Shown piece after piece: positions 59,372 to 64,000 of a stretch of 64,000 nucleotides of DNA (its first letter is position 1; the number at the start of each line of letters is the position of its first letter). The translations under genes and the position numbers were made by a program. The notes under the pieces were generated by a model. The model searched no databases. It saw only the letters and a program-made list of their open reading frames with translations, and had not been told where the DNA came from. The stretch comes from Echinometra lucunter. Lineage: Eukaryota > Echinodermata > Echinoidea > Camarodonta > Echinometridae. The DNA lies in the NCBI GenBank assembly GCA_029962745.1, contig CM057167.1, forward strand, positions 19,434,054-19,498,053. Direction: 5' to 3'.

Positions 59372-60429
59372 TTAACAATAACAAGCCTTAAGAAGAGTGA
59401 GATGTTACTTTTGATTCAAACTGTATGGGTTGCCTTCTTCATACCACCAGGGCATGCTTTGGGTTCACTACGACTTTAATCGAGACAAGTGTACAACGTT
59501 TAATAAGAAATGAAATGTACCATGGCATATAGAGAGAGGTAGTTGTGACATGTGCACCAGTGCATGCTCGTAACTCCATTCTCGGACCTTCGAACACTTC
59601 CCTTTCCACAAAGTTTACGGGAGGGAACTATCTGCAGCTTCATGAATTTGACCTATGAATGAGAACATGTGAGCATGTCACGACTGTCTCTCTTCTACAG
59701 CCATGGACCATACATGCAAGCATCGACACTGCCAATCAAGGAGAGATGATACAAAGTGACTGCGAATTTTTCCCTCTCACACACACAAAAAAATCTTCTC
59801 CATTTGTCTTCTCTGAAACTCAAATCTGCCTCAATAACCAAGAAGACAAACTTCATTCATGGGGTGGTTCTAGATTCTAGGTATGTTCTCCAAGGCATGT
59901 ACATAAATATATTTTCTCATCTGCAATAGCTATTCTCTTAATCCATCTTGAAACAACAAGAAAGCTCTTCATGAATGATAAAAGCAATAAGACTAGATCT
60001 ATCTACACTGTACAACGATACACTCTATGTATCAAATCCTGAATGTTATCATTATACATTCCTCTCTTCTTCATTCTCTGTACAAATGTGAATGTTCACT
60101 CCAATCTACATTATATACAATACAAAAATGTCAAACAAAGACCCATTTGCATGTTTCATCACTAGTTAGAATTTTTTTTTATAAATAAAATGAACCATTT
60201 TAAAGGAGAATGAGAATTTTAATTAGTGATAAATTCATGGCCCCTTTTTTGTGCTACATGCACTCATCAGTTTCAAGCAATTAAAAGAACTAGAGCTTAT
60301 AGAATAAATAGAACTTCTTACAACAAACATACTGTGATTCTTGCATTTATAGGACTTCAACTCACACAAAGAATACATGCAGACAGAATACAATGAAGTA
60401 GCTACACACTATAAAAGAAAAAAAAAAAG

Positions 60430-60640
60430 GTTCAATTTTGCTAAATTTGCACCTTTAAGGGTGCAGAAATTTTTGCATTCAAAAGGGTGCAAATTTGATC
60501 CTTCCCTATATGGAACGCTGCACCGTTAAGGGCGCAAAATGTAGCGCACTGCACTTTTGAAGGTGCAAAAATGCTTCTTCGAGTGCAAAGCTGTACCCAT
60601 AAAGGAGCTCCCAGTGTTGCATTTGAAGGGGGCAAAATTG
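60430..60640. repeat. Cluster of TTTGCACC/GGGTGCAAA inverted repeats
   Basis: TTTGCACCTTTAAGGGTGCA, AAAAGGGTGCAAATTTG, TGCACCGTTAAGGGCGCAAA and GAAGGTGCAAAAATGC form a chain of short palindromes. It is probably the remains of a mobile element. Confidence 0.55.
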
Positions 60641-61039
60641 AATCTTTTTTTCTTTGTGTGTATAAAGAAGCTATTTTCAATTGAAATCCATAATGATCCT
60701 GGATGGGTCTACATAACTGTACCATAGACAGGGTAGGGTAAGTCCAAAGTAGTTGATTATTTTCATGTCCCATATAAAACAAAGTATCAAGGAATCATGA
60801 ACATGAATTCACATCAGCATCAGTCTTCTTCATATTTCTTTAGAGGATACCCAGCTCTTGCAGTGTCTTTTTCTTAAAGTGATTACACAATGGTAAAAAA
60901 AAATTTGATATATGTTCGAGAATAGAATTCTAAGAAGAATGACATTAAAAATATGATGATTTTCAATCGAAATCAATGCATTTTGGCTAATTTTCTCATG
61001 AAAATTCAAGAGTTGACCCAAAAATTTGAGTATGAGGTA

Positions 61040-61189
61040 TGACGTCAAAGTGGGTACCCAGCTTCGCGCATTGCAGTTGTGCTGCGCGCTAGACTGTACA
61101 ATATGTATTATACCTTGCGCGCATTTTGCTAGAATTACGCGACAAGGTACCCACTTTGACGTCATTTTGACGTCAAAGTGGGTACCCAG
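61040..61189. repeat. Three copies of TGACGTCAAAGTGGGTACCC
   Basis: The motif is at 61040 (+), 61164-61144 (-) and 61168 (+). The last two are back to back around ATTTT. Each starts with the palindrome TGACGTCA, which is the cyclic-AMP response element consensus, but the arrangement looks like transposon ends. Confidence 0.8.
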
Positions 61190-61518
61190 TTGAAATTGGG
61201 TCACAGCTGAGGGGTCAAAAATATCCTGAAATCATACCACATTTGGGGGTTTCCTTGGCAACACGACTTTTTAAAAAACTTTAGGCAGATGATTTTCTGC
61301 TAATAAAATCATGCTCTTTTAAATGAACTAACATGGTTTCGGCATTGGGTACCCCCTTTAAAGAAGAGCTTAAGTTCCGAGAAGGGTGAAAAATAATTTG
61401 TGAGCTTTCTCATCTTTTCATGTCAGTAAGGAAGAATACCACAGAAGAGGGTCCCCTAGCATTAGAAATAAAAGGATTACTGGTATATTTTGAATGCCCT
61501 CACATTGGTAATATAACG

Positions 61519-61637
61519 AGGGTGCTTGTGCATAAAAAGTTGCAATTAAAAGCAACTCCCAAATACTCAGTTCTAATTGGTTGGAAATCAAGTGGTTTTG
61601 AGTTGCGTTTAATTGCAAATTTTTATGCAAGATGGCT
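61519..61637. mobile_element. Palindromic MITE (about 119 bp)
   Basis: The arms are GCATAAAAAGTTGCAATTAA then AAGCAACTC on the left and, reversed, GCATAAAAATTTGCAATTAA then ACGCAACTC on the right, with few mismatches and a loop of about 40 bp. Confidence 0.75.
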
Positions 61638-62778
61638 CTAAATAGTAGCTGAAAGTTCAGGCCAAACATTCATGCCAGATATGCGTATAGTCCCATATAC
61701 TTGTATCTGTGTGCAGTGCAAGTACCTTTGGAATTTCTTATCAATTCAATAACCCCCAAAACTCACACTAGACGCCATCTTTATGTACAAATTATCCAAC
61801 TTTCCCACTTGATTTGGAAGAGTCTCTTACACATTCTAATCCCATTACTAGAACTGCAGTATATCTAATACAATCATTAGGAATACAATTCATCTTAAAT
61901 TTGGTCGATAATGTATGGGAAAAAATAGCCTGGACTCGCCCAGCAAGATATAACACAAGAGTGTTTGGAGACTAACGTAATTAGGGATCCAGTGTTAACA
62001 CATGCATGCAATAGACACTGAGGTAGCACGTAGCCAGCAGTCATAGAAATATTTGTTCACATAAAACTGGAACCCAAACAGTTGCAGTACAGAGCATATG
62101 CAATTGTAGTCATTACAATTCAGACCACTAGGATCCAAGGGGGTTTGAGCCTATATACCACCTTCATTTCACATTCTGCAAGACTCACAGATATATAGGT
62201 GTAGCAGCACTTAAATACCAGGATTCTCTCCTTGTAATCTGGTATTAAAGTCAGACAACTCCAAGACTTTCTAGAGGAAAACTTACTACAAGAACTTAGA
62301 AATTACTGCTACTTATCTGGAACTTCTTGCTGCACTTTGAATGCTTTTTCCTGACTGCATGCGAAATTCCTAAACCCAAGTTTGCCTGGCAATTTGGGGG
62401 AAAAAATTAAAACTACAAGCAGTTGATGTACTTCTGAAGCAAGCATTTTGTAATGAAAAAAAAAAAAAAAACATCTTATCGTTTTTCACCACTCTATCAC
62501 TCTACATGTATACATTCTAATATTTTTCCCATCAAAAAATCATTACAGAAATAATCATTTGCAGCATGCACATTTGACTTTGTAGATTCTAAAAGAATCG
62601 TCTGAGGCTTGTGGTTGGGGGGAAAGAGTCTATGAATACATCATTTGGTTTTCAACATTAATATAATTCATTGCAGCACTAGACTGTCCCTACATCCATT
62701 CAAGATGGCTGTCCTGCACACACAAGAATTCTTAACCTGTTGGATATGGTGTAATACACATTTTCCACAGACTGTAAC

Positions 62779-62921
62779 CAGGGGAGCATTTCAGGAAGTA
62801 TCTTTTCAGTGATTTTTACTGACAACTGTTATAAACTACTGAAATTCTTGTATCTGATTGGCTGAGACCAAATTTGTCAGTAAAAATCACTGACAAGACA
62901 CTTCATGGAACGCGCCCCAGA
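62779..62921. mobile_element. Palindromic MITE (about 143 bp)
   Basis: The arms share GAAGT-TCTT-TCAGTGATT then TTTACTGACAA, with outer ends CAGGGGAGC and, reversed, CTGGGGCGC. It lies just downstream of the CATIP-like stop codon (about 100 nt away), so it may be transcribed within the 3' UTR. Confidence 0.75.
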
Positions 62922-63026
62922 GCTTTGTCAGGGTTCTTCTTCAACAGGTGACATCGGAACAGAGAAGTCTGGAGATGAGTTCAAGGGCTGCATCAGAGAA
63001 TACACAAATGGGTCTACAGACATGGA

Positions 63027-63284
63027 CTAGTGGTTAGAGGCCGTGCCGTACGGCCCTTGCTTCTTGTAAGGTGAGGTGGGCCGTGGTGTAAAGCGGGGTT
63101 CCTGCGACGTGGCGAAGGCAGAGCCAGATTTGGTGGAAGCTGAGAAAGAGGCAAAGTAGTCGGCGGCGAAGGACACAATGTCCTCGGGTTTCCGGAGAAG
63201 CAGGAACTGCAGGAAGTCAGCGAGGAGTGCTTTGAGCTCTGGGTGATGCCTCATGTAGGTTGCATGGTCGCCTTTCAGCTCCTC
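63027..63284 (-). CDS. CATIP-like protein, last exon with RIIa-type docking domain
   Basis: A terminal exon of 85 codons plus TAG. The acceptor is CATACCCAG just above 63284, in phase 0. It reads EELKGDHATYMRHHPELKAL, then LADFLQFLLLRKPEDIVSFA, ADYFASFS and a Ser/Thr/Pro-rich tail. HPELKALLADFLQ--L--KPEDI--FAA-YF is the pattern of the dimerisation/docking (RIIa-like) fold: a two-helix dimer that binds amphipathic helices in cilia and flagella. The position at the very C-terminus and the L-GDHATY lead-in resemble ciliogenesis-associated TTC17-interacting protein (CATIP). RIIAD1-type and other D/D proteins are alternatives. The remaining exons lie beyond the right edge. Decayed copies of the 5' edge of this exon sit in the intron (63411-63640). 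The Ser/Pro tail after the domain appears disordered. Confidence 0.65.
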   Translation of the reverse strand, partial: EELKGDHATYMRHHPELKALLADFLQFLLLRKPEDIVSFAADYFASFSASTKSGSAFATSQEPRFTPRPTSPYKKQGPYGTASNH

Positions 63285-63410
63285 CTGGGTATGGCAAAAA
63301 CAAAGTAATTGAGCATTTCTGAGCTTCTACTTGAGCACATGGATAGGTAGATATCCATAAAGCCCTAACTGAGTATGAGAACAATGAAATGAAATGAAAT
63401 GAAAAAGAAA

Positions 63411-63640
63411 ATGCTTTGAGCTGTGGGATACCTCATGTGGGTTGCATAGTCACCTTTTGAGTTCCCTGGATATATGAACAACTACAGAAAAGAAATGCTT
63501 GGAGCTGCGGGTGAAACATATGCCTAATTTGTACCTTATTTTGAATCCTTGGTTATCTTCATGCAGATCCTGGGGTAGAGGATCAATAGAAGAAAAGATG
63601 TTTTTAACTCTGGGTTATACACGCACCTTTGAAAGGTACA
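63411..63640 (-). pseudogene. Decayed duplicates of the CATIP-like exon edge
   Basis: 63411-63475 on the minus strand has TATATCCAGGGAACTCAAAA, then GGTGACTATGCAACCCACAT and GAGGTATCCCACAGCTCAAA. It matches the acceptor and first 57 nt of the exon at 63284, with indels that break the frame. Shorter, weaker echoes (GCTTGGAGCTGCGGGTGA at 63498, TTTAACTCTGGGTTATACAC at 63602) follow. They look like tandem duplications that decayed in the intron. Confidence 0.6.
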
Positions 63641-63648
63641 TGTATTAA

Positions 63649-64000
63649 CCCATTCGTGACAGAGGGTCCACATTTTGTGGTTTGGCCTAATATCTTTTGA
63701 TGCAAAGCCCTAAAAATCATACCAAATACATGAGCAGAAAGAGCAAAAAATTCTACACATACTGTCCCCATTTTGGTTGCGTCAGTATTCATTGTTTGAT
63801 GCTGAAAATTTTTTAAAGGAAAATAAGCATTAAAATCCTTAAATCGGCAATGTGATAGAAAGTTTAAAATCACCGTTTCCCCTGCAAATTGGCAACTTTT
63901 TGACTTCTCATCATAATTTCTGTCAATTTATATTCATTTCAGATACATGACATTTTATAAGAAAAATGTAGCAACAAAATTAAAAAGTTGGTGTTGCCAA
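63649..64000. mobile_element. piggyBac-like MITE, second copy, cut by the window edge
   Basis: TTAA at 63645-63648 is followed by CCCATTCGTGACAG, and the sequence then tracks 58932-59280 almost base for base in the same orientation. The 41-bp internal duplication of the first copy was not reached before the edge. Confidence 0.85.

Larger units (their letters stand above)
56360..63026 (-). other. Possible long 3' UTR or downstream flank of the CATIP-like gene
   Basis: On the minus strand this stretch follows the stop codon at 63027. It lacks recognisable exons and has fewer microsatellites than the rest of the window. An AATAAA on the minus strand at 56384-56379 could be a poly(A) signal, but others occur nearer to the stop, so the true end is unknown. 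It holds several MITEs, listed separately. Confidence 0.25.

Overview
The window is animal genomic DNA: AT-rich, intron-rich, crowded with microsatellites, poly(G)/poly(C) runs, non-LTR retrotransposon tails and DNA transposons, with genes appearing as short exons with GT..AG borders far apart. An LRR-bearing rhodopsin-type receptor, secreted proteinase K-like proteases and a cilium-associated D/D-domain protein point to a marine deuterostome. An echinoderm, perhaps a sea urchin, is my best guess from gene and repeat style; the sequence does not prove it. There is one assembly gap (16801-17300). No bacterial operon, CRISPR array, rRNA or tRNA was seen.

Genes. (1) On the minus strand at the left are parts of two head-to-tail secreted subtilisin-like proteases: the last exon of one (5652-5791), then the signal-peptide exon (2787-2900) and propeptide exon (1714-1854) of the next, which runs off the left edge. 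(2) On the plus strand is the 3' half of a leucine-rich-repeat GPCR of the relaxin-receptor/GRL101 type: LRR exons at 24620, 42403 and 43033, then one exon (43719-44901) carrying the linker and the whole seven-helix domain. (3) On the minus strand at the right is the last exon (63027-63284) of a protein with an RIIa-like docking domain resembling CATIP, perhaps with a long 3' UTR.

The rest is mostly mobile DNA. Four elements have hAT-style 8-bp target duplications that match exactly (20784-21064, 22475-22708, 31311-33019, 52799-53747), and a fifth (39636-41100) is an inverted copy of 31311-33019 with a near-perfect duplication. A 1481-bp element at 54729-56209 has perfect 55-bp inverted ends and an 8-bp duplication and is packed with palindromic GATAAACT units. 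Larger inverted-repeat-bounded elements lie at 25688-30347 (carrying a decayed zinc-finger-like domain), 51735-54502 (split by a hAT insertion) and perhaps 19592-23689. piggyBac-like TTAA elements lie at 58932-59371 and 63649-64000. Palindromic MITEs are at 1120-1672, 26459-26596, 26736-27117, 58298-58546, 61519-61637 and 62779-62921. Decayed reverse transcriptase pieces are at 18269-18700 and 45860-46600.

Tandem arrays: about 106 bp (6650-7075), about 237 bp (11750-12620), about 150-175 bp with GAGCGAGCG cores (30550-33640 and inside the inverted copy), diverged 650-880 bp units (36220-38780), and about 105 bp (46960-51460). No functional link among the three gene groups is apparent. They look like neighbours in a repeat-dense region.
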